DNA of 15,807 nt. Origin: Nitrosomonadales bacterium (lineage in GTDB: Bacteria; Pseudomonadota; Gammaproteobacteria; Burkholderiales; Sulfuricellaceae). The notes under the pieces are model-generated. The model saw nothing but the letters and a program-made list of their open reading frames with translations. It was not told where the DNA came from and searched no databases. Every line of letters begins with the position of its first letter. Positions within the stretch are counted from its first letter, which is position 1. Of this stretch, positions 6,966 through 15,807 are shown in pieces. The DNA lies in assembly GCA_003104895.1 (NCBI GenBank), contig PQAG01000156.1, forward strand, positions 1 to 15,807. The letters run 5' to 3'. Position numbers and translations under genes: made by a program.

Positions 6966-8861
6966 TCAGGCTTCCTGTGCCGGCGTATGGGTGCTGGTTG
7001 CCGGTGCGCTGGGTGTATTGTCCTTGGGCGGGGGGGTCGCGCTGCCCTGACTCGGCTTGGGCGGACGCGGGGTTTTGCCTTCCATGATGTCGCTGATCTG
7101 CTCGGCATCGATGGTTTCCCATTCCAGCAAAGCGTGCGCCATCACCTCGATCTTGTCGCGGTTGTCCTCGATCAGCTTGCGCGCCAGACCATACTGCTGG
7201 TCGATAATGCGGCGGATTTCCTTGTCCACCTGCTGCATGGTGGCTTCAGACACGTTCTTGTGCGTGGTCACGGAGCGGCCTAGAAACACTTCGCCCTCAT
7301 TTTCACCGTACACCATCGGCCCCAGAGCATCGCTCATGCCCCACTGGGTCACCATGCGCCGTGCCATCTCGGTGGCGCGTTCGAAGTCGTTGCTGGCACC
7401 GGTGGTCATCTGCCCCATGAACACCTCTTCGGCAATGCGCCCGCCGAACAATACCGCGATGTTCTGCAGGATTCCCTCGCGATCCATGCTGTAGCGGTCT
7501 TCCGTCGGCAGCTGCATGGTGACGCCCAGGGCGCGGCCACGCGGGATGATGGTGACCTTGTGCACCGGATCGGTCTTGGGCAGCAGGCGCGCCACCACCG
7601 CGTGGCCGGACTCGTGATAGGCGGTATTCCTGCGTTCATGCTCGGGCATCACGATGGAGCGGCGTTCGGCGCCCATGATGATCTTGTCCTTGGCGCGCTC
7701 GAAGTCCTCCATGTCCACCAGACGCTTGTTGAAGCGCGCCGCAAACAGGGCCGCCTCGTTCACCAGGTTGGCCAGGTCGGCGCCTGAAAATCCGGGAGTT
7801 CCCCGCGCCAGAATGTCGGCTTTGACATCAGGTGCAATCGGCACCTTGCGCATGTGCACCAGGAGAATCTGCTCGCGCCCGCGAATGTCGGGCAACGGCA
7901 CCACCACCTGGCGGTCAAAACGGCCCGGACGCAAGAGCGCCGGATCCAGCACGTCGGGACGGTTGGTCGCGGCGATCACGATCACGCCGGCCGTGCCTTC
8001 GAAGCCGTCCATCTCCACCAGCAGCTGGTTCAGCGTCTGCTCGCGCTCGTCGTTGCCGCCGCCCAGGCCGGCGCCGCGCTGGCGGCCGACCGCGTCGATC
8101 TCGTCGATGAAGATGATGCAGGGCGCGTTCTTCTTGGCCTGCTCGAACATGTCGCGCACGCGCGCCGCGCCGACGCCGACGAACATCTCGACGAAATCGG
8201 AGCCGGAAATGCTGAAAAACGGCACCTTGGCCTCACCCGCAATCGCCTTGGCCAGCAAGGTTTTGCCGGTGCCAGGGTTGCCCACCATCAGGACGCCGCG
8301 CGGAATACGGCCACCCAGCTTCTGGAACTTGCTCGGGTCGCGCAGGAATTCGACCAGTTCGGACACTTCTTCCTTGGCCTCATCGCAACCCGCCACATCG
8401 GCGAAAGTCACGGTATTGGTGGCCTCATCCAGCAGACGCGCCTTGCTCTTGCCGAAGGAAAAAGCGCCGCCCTTGCCGCCGCCCTGCATCTGGCGCATGA
8501 AGAACACCCACACGCCGATCAGGAGCAGCATGGGGAACCAGGAAATAAAGATATTCATCAGGAAGGAAGGCTCTTCCTCCGGCTTGGCCTCGACGATCAC
8601 GCCGCTCTTGAGCATGTCGGAAACCATCCACGGATCGGAAGGAGCATAAGTCGTAAAGCGCTTGCCATCGGTGGTCACGCCTTTCAGGACATGGCCCTCG
8701 ATCGTCACCTTGGAGACTTTCCCGCCCTTCACTTCATCGATGAACTGGGAGTATTCCATCTGGCTCTGCGCCGTCTGCCGCGCGCCAAACTGGTTGAACA
8801 CGGTCATCAGAACCAGGGCGATCACCAGCCAGATGGCGATATTTTTCATCAGATTATTCAA
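6966..8861 (-). CDS. ftsH: FtsH, membrane-bound AAA+ zinc metalloprotease
   Basis: FtsH degrades membrane and short-lived cytoplasmic proteins in an ATP-driven way as a hexamer in the inner membrane. The product is 631 aa. Order: membrane helix at residues 8-24, periplasmic segment, second helix at 101-122, AAA+ domain with Walker A GNPGTGKT at 194-201 and Walker B I-I-F-I-D-E-I-D, a second-region-of-homology stretch, and zinc motif H416-E-S-G-H420. The tail after M-E-G-K-T-P-R is rich in proline, serine and threonine, which is typical and variable. The start chosen is TTG at 8861: AAGGA sits six bases upstream and MNNLMKNIAIWL aligns with the family. The first ATG is four codons later and poorly spaced from that site. 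rlmE lies 67 bases upstream, the usual partner order. Confidence 0.97.
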   Translation of the reverse strand: MNNLMKNIAIWLVIALVLMTVFNQFGARQTAQSQMEYSQFIDEVKGGKVSKVTIEGHVLKGVTTDGKRFTTYAPSDPWMVSDMLKSGVIVEAKPEEEPSFLMNIFISWFPMLLLIGVWVFFMRQMQGGGKGGAFSFGKSKARLLDEATNTVTFADVAGCDEAKEEVSELVEFLRDPSKFQKLGGRIPRGVLMVGNPGTGKTLLAKAIAGEAKVPFFSISGSDFVEMFVGVGAARVRDMFEQAKKNAPCIIFIDEIDAVGRQRGAGLGGGNDEREQTLNQLLVEMDGFEGTAGVIVIAATNRPDVLDPALLRPGRFDRQVVVPLPDIRGREQILLVHMRKVPIAPDVKADILARGTPGFSGADLANLVNEAALFAARFNKRLVDMEDFERAKDKIIMGAERRSIVMPEHERRNTAYHESGHAVVARLLPKTDPVHKVTIIPRGRALGVTMQLPTEDRYSMDREGILQNIAVLFGGRIAEEVFMGQMTTGASNDFERATEMARRMVTQWGMSDALGPMVYGENEGEVFLGRSVTTHKNVSEATMQQVDKEIRRIIDQQYGLARKLIEDNRDKIEVMAHALLEWETIDAEQISDIMEGKTPRPPKPSQGSATPPPKDNTPSAPATSTHTPAQEA

Positions 8862-8928
8862 GCTAATTCCTTGCTGTAAAGCACAATTTCATTCAATTTT
8901 AAACGCTTTGCCCGTACGCCGGTAAGAT

Positions 8929-9558
8929 TTATTTCTCTTGTTCGCGCAAGCCCTTACCCAGCATGTAGACCTCGGTGCTGCGGTCCCGCGATGCCTTGGG
9001 CTTGCGCACCAGAACCTGGGAAAAATAGGCGCGCATTTCGCGCACGAAATCATCGAAACCTTCACCCTGAAAAACTTTGACCAGGAAATTGCCCCCCGGT
9101 TTCAGGTGCTGGCGCGAAAACTCCAGGGCCAGTTCCGCAAGATGCATGCTGCGGGCCTGATCCGCAATTCCGATGCCACTGATATTGGGGGCCATGTCGG
9201 AAATCACAAGGTCCACCGGCCGCCCCCGCAAGGCCGCCTCGAGATGGGCCAGCGCAGCATCCTCGCGAAAATCGCCCTGAATGAATACTGCACCATGCAC
9301 CGGCTCCATGGGGAGGATGTCGAAAGCAATCAGAACTCCGGATGGCCCGATTTTCTTTGCCGCCACCTGGGTCCAGCCGCCGGGCGCGGCCCCCAGGTCG
9401 ACCACTGTCATGCCCTGCTTTAGCAGATGATCGCGCTCATCCAGCTCCATCAGCTTGTAGACGGCCCGTGAGCGGTATCCTTCCCTGTTTGCCTGCTGCA
9501 CATAGGGATCGGTGACGTGCTCGCGCATCCAGGCTTTGCTGGTTCGGCTTCTCTTCAT
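8929..9558 (-). CDS. rlmE: RlmE (FtsJ/RrmJ), 23S rRNA 2'-O-ribose methyltransferase
   Basis: RlmE methylates the 2'-O of U2552 in the A-loop of 23S rRNA using S-adenosylmethionine, a late step of large-subunit assembly. The product is 209 aa, equal to the E. coli length. The SAM-binding motif V-V-D-L-G-A-A-P-G-G-W is at 52-62. The K-D-K-E catalytic tetrad is visible as K35 (A-V-Y-K-L), D121 (I-S-D-M-A-P-N), K161 (L-V-K-V-F-Q-G) and E196 (S-T-E-V-Y). These are each three lower than the E. coli positions, so the spacing is fully conserved. It precedes ftsH on the same strand. No clear Shine-Dalgarno sequence is seen before the ATG. Only 37 bases separate it from divergent yhbY, so promoter elements of one must overlap the other's leader or coding start. 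Confidence 0.96.
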   Translation of the reverse strand: MKRSRTSKAWMREHVTDPYVQQANREGYRSRAVYKLMELDERDHLLKQGMTVVDLGAAPGGWTQVAAKKIGPSGVLIAFDILPMEPVHGAVFIQGDFREDAALAHLEAALRGRPVDLVISDMAPNISGIGIADQARSMHLAELALEFSRQHLKPGGNFLVKVFQGEGFDDFVREMRAYFSQVLVRKPKASRDRSTEVYMLGKGLREQEK

Positions 9559-9595
9559 GGGTTAAACTGTCGCAATTATTTCTGGATTATCAAGA

Positions 9596-9895
9596 ATGTT
9601 GAATCTTACACCCGCTCAGCGCCGCTTTCTGCGTGCCCAGGCCCACGCGCTCAATCCCGTGGTGCTGATCGGCGACGCAGGACTCACCGAAGCGGTGATG
9701 AAAGAGATCGAGCGCAGCCTGGACAGCCATGAGCTGATCAAGATCAAGATTGCCGGCGGCGGCCACGAGCAACGCGAAAAAATGCTGACGGAAATCTGCA
9801 GCACGCTGGAAGCAGCGCCGGTGCAGCATATCGGGAAAACGCTGGTGATTTACAAGGCCGCGAAAAAACCGAAACTTGTGCTCCCGAAAGCGTAA
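9596..9895 (+). CDS. yhbY: YhbY-family RNA-binding protein (CRM domain)
   Basis: This small single-domain protein of 99 aa has the CRM fold known from YhbY, which binds pre-50S ribosomal particles and aids large-subunit assembly. The N-terminal L-T-P-A-Q-R-R-F-L-R-A-Q-A-H segment, the V-V-L-I-G-D-A-G-L-T-E-A-V loop (family GxxG loop, here IGDAGL) and S-H-E-L-I-K-I-K-I around residues 44-52 are the family hallmarks. The C-terminus is lysine-rich (A-A-K-K-P-K), suited to RNA contact. It is divergent from rlmE, another 50S assembly gene, the same pairing as in E. coli. The ATG at 9596 has only a weak upstream purine run. It converges on the DUF4149 gene across a repeat element. Confidence 0.93.
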   Translation: MLNLTPAQRRFLRAQAHALNPVVLIGDAGLTEAVMKEIERSLDSHELIKIKIAGGGHEQREKMLTEICSTLEAAPVQHIGKTLVIYKAAKKPKLVLPKA

Positions 9896-9898
9896 TGA

Positions 9899-9953
9899 GC
9901 GATGGGCAATGGGTTATGGGGTTTCGCATTACCCATCACTCATCACCCATAGC
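9899..9953. repeat. Heptamer inverted repeat C (yhbY / DUF4149 gap)
   Basis: Three GNNATGG units (9899-9919: GCGATGG, GCAATGG, GTTATGG) face three CATNACY units (9927-9947: CATTACC, CATCACT, CATCACC) plus a trailing partial unit ending about 9953, across a short GGTTTCGC spacer. The arms match at about 17 of 23 positions when aligned as reverse complements. The element occupies the gap between two convergent genes and may act as a bidirectional weak terminator. The architecture matches the GTGAGGA elements in this window, but the unit sequence is different. Confidence 0.7.
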
Positions 9954-9958
9954 AAGCC

Positions 9959-10414
9959 CTACCCCCGCCGCGGCGCCAGCACCAGCACCAGCCCAAGCAG
10001 GCTCTGTATCAGGTAAACGATGCTGGAAATGCCATGCCAGCGCGCAAAGCGGTCGCGAAACATGCTTTCCATCACCTCCTTCGGCAAGGCCTGACTTTTG
10101 AGGCCCTCAAGAATCGGCTGAATACCAAAGTGCCCGGCAATCGCCAGCAGCAGCATCACCAGCGCGGCCCAGAAGAACCCCTGCTTCAGCGCACTACTGC
10201 CAAGAACCGCCAGGCGGTGAATCAGCAGGTAAAACCCGCACACCATGCCGATATAGGCGACGAGCGTGAACATCTTGCCCGCCAGCATTCCCGCCATGCT
10301 CTTGTCGGCCAGGGCCGAAAAAAGCACTGGCGCCGCCAGATAGCCGATCGCCCACAGCGTGCCCACCCACAGGGTGATGGCGATAAAAGCCAGCTTGTCG
10401 GACAAGCGGTTCAT
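9959..10414 (-). CDS. DUF4149 family membrane protein, function unknown
   Basis: This 151-aa hydrophobic protein matches what I know of the DUF4149 family; no biochemical role is established. About four membrane helices are visible: residues 9-32 (I-A-I-T-L-W-V-G-T-L-W-A-I-G-Y), 47-70, 79-98 and 128-147. The third and fourth are separated by a polar stretch, with R-D-R-F-A-R-W-H-G-I-S just before the fourth; this R-F-x-x-W-H segment looks like the conserved part. The ATG overlaps the greA TGA by one base (TGATG), so it is translationally coupled to greA. The gene commonly sits next to greA in betaproteobacteria, but that does not by itself show a transcription-related role. Confidence 0.85.
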   Translation of the reverse strand: MNRLSDKLAFIAITLWVGTLWAIGYLAAPVLFSALADKSMAGMLAGKMFTLVAYIGMVCGFYLLIHRLAVLGSSALKQGFFWAALVMLLLAIAGHFGIQPILEGLKSQALPKEVMESMFRDRFARWHGISSIVYLIQSLLGLVLVLAPRRG

Positions 10415-10890
10415 CAGATGTACTTCACATCCAGTATCTCGTATTCGCGAATACCGCCCGGCGCCATGACTTCCGCCACGTCGCCGGCATGCTTCCCGAT
10501 CAGGGCGCGGGCAATCGGGGAGCTGATGGAAATCTTACCCTGCTTGATGTCGGCTTCATCATCACCCACGATCTGATAAGTGGCCTTGTCGCCGCTTTCC
10601 AGGTCTTCCAGCTCCACCGTCGCGCCAAACACGCAGCGGCCTTCAGCATCCAGCAGCTTGGGGTCGATGATCTGGGCATTGGAGAGCTTGCCCTCGACTT
10701 CGGCGATGCGCCCTTCGACGAAGCTCTGGCGTTCCTTGGCAGCATCGTATTCAGCATTTTCCGACAGGTCGCCATGGGACCGTGCTTCGGCGATGGCCGC
10801 AATGACATTGGGCCGTTCGACGTTTTTCAGATGCTGCAGTTCGGCGCGCAATAACTCTGCTCCGACCACAGTCAGTGGCACTTTGCTCAT
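10414..10890 (-). CDS. greA: GreA, transcript cleavage factor
   Basis: GreA enters the secondary channel of RNA polymerase and stimulates cleavage of backtracked transcripts. The product is 158 aa, the family's standard length. The N-terminal coiled coil carries the catalytic tip H-G-D-L-S-E-N-A-E-Y with D41 and E44. The C-terminal FKBP-like domain includes I-S-S-P-I-A-R-A-L-I-G-K and ends with Y-E-I-L-D-V-K-Y-I. The ATG follows an AAGGA-like purine run. The stop codon overlaps the start of the DUF4149 gene. An intrinsic terminator after carB and a structured stretch lie upstream, so greA probably has its own promoter, which I could not locate confidently. Confidence 0.97.
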   Translation of the reverse strand: MSKVPLTVVGAELLRAELQHLKNVERPNVIAAIAEARSHGDLSENAEYDAAKERQSFVEGRIAEVEGKLSNAQIIDPKLLDAEGRCVFGATVELEDLESGDKATYQIVGDDEADIKQGKISISSPIARALIGKHAGDVAEVMAPGGIREYEILDVKYI

Positions 10891-10914
10891 TACTCTTTAT
10901 TCCTTAATGCAAAT

Positions 10915-10955
10915 CCACCCGCCAACCCCTCCCTGACAAGAGGGGATTCAGGTGG
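10915..10955 (-). other. Potential stem-loop in the greA leader
   Basis: CCCCTC (10926-10931) pairs with GAGGGG (10940-10945) around an 8-base loop, and CCACC (10915-10919) pairs with GGTGG (10951-10955) outside it with internal-loop bases between. It lies between the carB terminator and the greA start, so it would be in the greA 5' leader if transcription begins upstream. E. coli greA is known to have an attenuated leader (GraL), but I see no T-tract here. The structure is plausible; its function is unknown. Confidence 0.3.
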
Positions 10956-10956
10956 G

Positions 10957-10993
10957 TTAAATAACAATGCGGATTGGGTCACCCCAATCCGCA
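10957..10993 (-). terminator. Intrinsic terminator after carB
   Basis: TGCGGATTGGG (10968-10978) and CCCAATCCGCA (10983-10993) are exact complements around a 4-base loop. Read on the minus strand, the 11-bp stem is followed by TTGTTATTTAA (10967-10957), a T-rich tail. It begins about 21 bases after the carB stop, and it separates the car operon from greA. Confidence 0.85.
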
Positions 10994-11014
10994 CATTTCA
11001 AGCTTCCAGCCGGC

Positions 11015-14218
<3,204 letters not shown>

Positions 14219-14226
14219 TTCTTTAG

Positions 14227-14299
14227 GCGAGGGGTGAGGAGTGAGGAGCGAGGGGAAAGACCGCCTCTACTCTTCACTCCTCACTCCTGACTCCTCACT
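14227..14299. repeat. Heptamer inverted repeat B (carA-carB gap)
   Basis: The left arm is GCGAGGG, GTGAGGA, GTGAGGA, GCGAGGG (14227-14254). The right arm is TCACTCC, TCACTCC, TGACTCC (14274-14294) plus a partial TCACT (14295-14299). The 19-base spacer begins GAAA and ends TACTCT, exactly like the element at 6888-6963, so the two are copies of one family in the same orientation. The right arm contains the carA stop codon. In the carA-carB mRNA it would fold into a strong hairpin between the two cistrons. Confidence 0.85.
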
Positions 14300-15425
14300 T
14301 TTGCTGTTGCATCATGGAGATGAAGCGGTCGAACAAATACGCCACGTCGTGCGGCCCCGGGCTTGCTTCGGGGTGACCCTGGAAGCTGAACGCCGGCACG
14401 TCGGTGCGGGCGATGCCCTGGTTGCTGCCGTCGAACAGGGATTTGTGCGTCACGCGCAGGTTGGCGGGCAGCGTGGCCGGATCAACCGCAAAACCGTGGT
14501 TCTGGCTGGTGATCACCACCCGGCCGCTATCCAGGTCCTGCACCGGATGGTTGGCTCCATGGTGGCCGAATTTCATTTTCATGGTCCTGGCGCCCGAAGC
14601 CAGGGCCAGCAACTGGTGGCCGAGGCAGATGCCGAAGGTGGGGATTTTCTTCTCCAGCACTTTCTGGATCGCACTGATGGCGTAATCGCAAGGCTCGGGG
14701 TCCCCGGGGCCATTGGACAGGAACACGCCATCCGGATTCAGCTTGAACACCTCTTCCACCGGCGTTTGCGCCGGCAGCACGGTGACCTTGCAGCCGCGCT
14801 CGGCGAGCATGCGCAGGATATTGCGCTTGACGCCATAATCGTAAGCCACGACATGGAATTTTGGCGAAGCCTGCTGGCCAAAGCCGCCTTCCAGCTTCCA
14901 CTCGCCCTCCAGCCATACTTCTCTGCTGGTGCGGCTCACCACTTTGGCCAGGTCCATGCCAGCGAGGCCTGCAAAGCCGCGCGCCAGTTCCAGCGCGCGG
15001 GCCTCATCCACCTCGCCCGCCATCAGGCAGCCGCTCTGGGCGCCTTTGTCGCGCAGGATGCGCGTCAGCTTGCGGGTATCGACATCGGCAATCGCCACTA
15101 CATTGTGGCGCTTGAGGTATTGCGGCAGGGTTTCCGTTTCGCGCCAGCTGCTGGACAGCAAGGGCAGGTCACGGATCACCAGCCCGGCGGCATGGACCCC
15201 GGCAGACTCGTCATCTTCAGGATTGGCGCCGGTGTTGCCGATGTGAGGATAGGTCAGGGTGACGATCTGACGGCAGTATGAGGGGTCGCTAAGGATTTCC
15301 TGGTACCCAGTGAGCGCGGTATTGAATACCACCTCGCCTGCGGTATGGCCTGACGCGCCAATGGAAATACCGCTAAACACTGTCCCATCTGCGAGCACGA
15401 GTATGGCTGGCTGGTGTTGCGGCAC
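14295..15425 (-). CDS. carA: CarA, carbamoyl-phosphate synthase small (glutaminase) subunit
   Basis: CarA hydrolyses glutamine and passes ammonia to CarB. The product is 376 aa with a GTG start at 15425. GGAGAG lies five bases upstream, and the sequence enters the family start P-A-I-L-V-L-A-D-G-T-V-F-S-G directly. A longer frame from TTG at 15479 would translate the structured leader, so it is rejected. The N-terminal domain covers about 1-150. The class I glutamine amidotransferase domain covers about 190-376, with nucleophile C267 in G-I-C-L-G-H-Q-L-L and the histidine-glutamate pair H351 and E353 in F-Q-G-H-P-E-A-S-P-G-P-H-D. The C-terminus ends M-M-Q-Q-Q-K, with the TGA lying inside a heptamer repeat. 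It sits upstream of carB in the usual carAB order. Confidence 0.97.
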   Translation of the reverse strand: MPQHQPAILVLADGTVFSGISIGASGHTAGEVVFNTALTGYQEILSDPSYCRQIVTLTYPHIGNTGANPEDDESAGVHAAGLVIRDLPLLSSSWRETETLPQYLKRHNVVAIADVDTRKLTRILRDKGAQSGCLMAGEVDEARALELARGFAGLAGMDLAKVVSRTSREVWLEGEWKLEGGFGQQASPKFHVVAYDYGVKRNILRMLAERGCKVTVLPAQTPVEEVFKLNPDGVFLSNGPGDPEPCDYAISAIQKVLEKKIPTFGICLGHQLLALASGARTMKMKFGHHGANHPVQDLDSGRVVITSQNHGFAVDPATLPANLRVTHKSLFDGSNQGIARTDVPAFSFQGHPEASPGPHDVAYLFDRFISMMQQQK

Positions 15426-15450
15426 AAGAGCTCTCCGAATCTGTATCGAT

Positions 15451-15508
15451 GGGGGCTCGAACCGCCCCCGGATATGCAAAGCGGGACAGGCTTGTCACCC
15501 GTCCCGCT
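15451..15508 (-). promoter_or_regulatory. Structured 5' leader of carA (two hairpins)
   Basis: Read on the minus strand, an 11-bp stem with one G-U pair forms from 15498-15508 and 15480-15490 around a 7-base loop, followed by TTTGC. A second stem, GGGGGC/GCCCCC (15464-15469 with 15451-15456), also has a 7-base loop. Both lie between the carA promoter and its GTG start. The first stem followed by three T residues could act as a weak attenuator. Pyrimidine- or arginine-responsive control of carAB is known in other bacteria, but nothing here shows which signal is used. Confidence 0.5.
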
Positions 15509-15525
15509 CCCATTAATTATGCGAA

Positions 15526-15554
15526 ATTATACTGTAATCTTGGGCTTAGTTCAA
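15526..15554 (-). promoter_or_regulatory. Sigma70-type promoter of carA
   Basis: On the minus strand, TTGAAC (15554-15549, 4 of 6 against TTGACA) and TATAAT (15531-15526, perfect) are separated by 17 bases. Transcription would start near 15519, giving a leader of about 94 bases before the carA GTG. This is the best-scoring promoter I see in the window. The -35 hexamer overlaps by two bases the foot of the inverted repeat at 15553-15583. Confidence 0.7.
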
Positions 15555-15583
15555 CGGCAGAGGCGCAACGCGCCCCTGCCGTT
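15553..15583 (-). terminator. Hairpin between dapB and carA
   Basis: AACGGCAGAGGCGC (15553-15566) and GCGCCCCTGCCGTT (15570-15583) form a 14-bp stem with one A-C mismatch and a 3-base loop. On the minus strand it lies after dapB and just before the carA promoter, so it may end dapB transcripts, but it has no T-tract. It is a clear structure with an uncertain role. Confidence 0.5.
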
Positions 15584-15586
15584 CCC

Positions 15587-15629
15587 CCTCACCCCTCACC
15601 CCTTGCCCTCTCCCGCTTGCGGGAGAGGG
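15587..15629. repeat. REP-like palindrome with heptamer copies (carA-dapB gap)
   Basis: Two TCACCCC heptamers (15589-15602), the same unit as in the right arm of element A, precede the palindrome CCCTCTCCCG-CTTG-CGGGAGAGGG (15606-15629), a 10-bp stem with a tetraloop. Palindromes of this CCCTCTCCCG type, preceded by CCCTCACCCC stretches, are widespread intergenic repeats in proteobacterial genomes. It lies 30 bases after the dapB stop codon. Confidence 0.7.
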
Positions 15630-15658
15630 GGATGAAGTTTCGCTGGCGCGAATTCTTG

Positions 15659-15807
15659 TTACCGCAGGCCGAGCACGTCCTGCATGTCATACAGCCCCGC
15701 ACCCCGCCCGGCAAGGAAGCGCGCGGCGCGCAGGGCGCCGAGCGCAAATGTGGCACGGCTGCTGGCCTTGTGGGTGATTTCCACGCGCTCGCCGATACCG
15801 GCAAACA
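15659..15807 (-). CDS. dapB: DapB, 4-hydroxy-tetrahydrodipicolinate reductase (C-terminal end only)
   Basis: Only the last 48 codons are present, running off the right edge. The tail reads G-E-R-V-E-I-T-H-K-A-S-S-R, then A-L-G-A-L-R-A-A-R-F-L and finally G-L-Y-D-M-Q-D-V-L-G-L-R, which is the conserved C-terminus of DapB. The I-T-H-K-A-S-S-R-x-x-F-A-x-G-A-L-R-A segment is diagnostic. DapB reduces the dipicolinate precursor with NAD(P)H in lysine and meso-diaminopimelate synthesis, feeding peptidoglycan. The cofactor-binding N-terminus and catalytic region lie outside the window. dapB upstream of carAB is a common proteobacterial arrangement. The stop TAA is at 15659-15661. Confidence 0.93.
   Translation of the reverse strand, partial: FAGIGERVEITHKASSRATFALGALRAARFLAGRGAGLYDMQDVLGLR

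Noticed and set aside
8862..8928. TAAAAT as a -10 element for a promoter between rlmE and ftsH
   Set aside because: The best -35 candidate matches only 3 of 6 positions. The AT-rich gap makes such hexamers likely by chance.
9559..9595. TTAAAC-17-GATTAT as a yhbY promoter
   Set aside because: It matches at 3 and 4 of 6 positions and would place the start site in or next to the ATG. The evidence is too weak to call.
15451..15469. GGTTCGA loop in a GC stem, resembling a tRNA T-arm
   Set aside because: The stem register does not fit a 5-bp T-arm with a TTCGANN loop, there is no CCA or acceptor stem, and no other cloverleaf arms are found around it.
15511..15523. AT-rich partial palindrome near the carA transcription start as an ArgR operator
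   Set aside because: The centre is ArgR-like but the outer half-site bases match poorly, about 3 of 5 and 2 of 5, so it is not distinguishable from chance.

Overview
The window is a chromosomal stretch of a GC-rich (roughly 60% by eye) Gram-negative bacterium, most likely a betaproteobacterium. The protein sequences, and the order dapB-carA-carB-greA-(DUF4149)-[yhbY]-rlmE-ftsH-folP-glmM, fit that class. I cannot place it to genus. There are no tRNA, rRNA, CRISPR, phage, transposase or toxin-antitoxin genes, and no gene-free gap exceeds 300 bases.

Left part (1-3020, + strand): the phosphate-specific ABC transporter. It holds the 3' end of pstS, then pstC, pstA and pstB. A strong hairpin and a possible internal promoter lie between pstS and pstC, and an intrinsic terminator follows pstB. 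No phoU follows pstB. Instead (3024-4724, +) there is a methyl-accepting chemotaxis receptor on its own transcription unit, preceded by a good match (15 of 18) to a PhoB-binding Pho box. This is the best candidate for a non-routine system here: a phosphate-starvation-induced chemoreceptor next to the Pst transporter.

Middle part (4721-9558, - strand): a housekeeping run read right to left, rlmE (23S rRNA 2'-O-methyltransferase), ftsH (membrane AAA protease), folP (dihydropteroate synthase), glmM (phosphoglucosamine mutase). glmM meets the chemoreceptor gene head-on, and the two stop codons share one CTAG. yhbY (ribosome assembly) diverges from rlmE across only 37 bases.

Right part (9959-15807, - strand): dapB (3' end only), carA, carB, then greA and a DUF4149 membrane protein. 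carA has a recognisable sigma70-type promoter and a structured leader. carB ends in an intrinsic terminator. greA and the DUF4149 gene overlap by one base.

Four intergenic gaps are filled by repeat DNA. Two (ftsH-folP and carA-carB) carry the same kind of inverted repeat, built from 7-base GTGAGGA-like units with matching loop edges. One (yhbY/DUF4149) has the same architecture with a different heptamer. One (carA-dapB) holds a CCCTCTCCCG-type palindrome. These look like a dispersed, REP-like repeat family and are the second point worth study. The rest is ordinary core genome.
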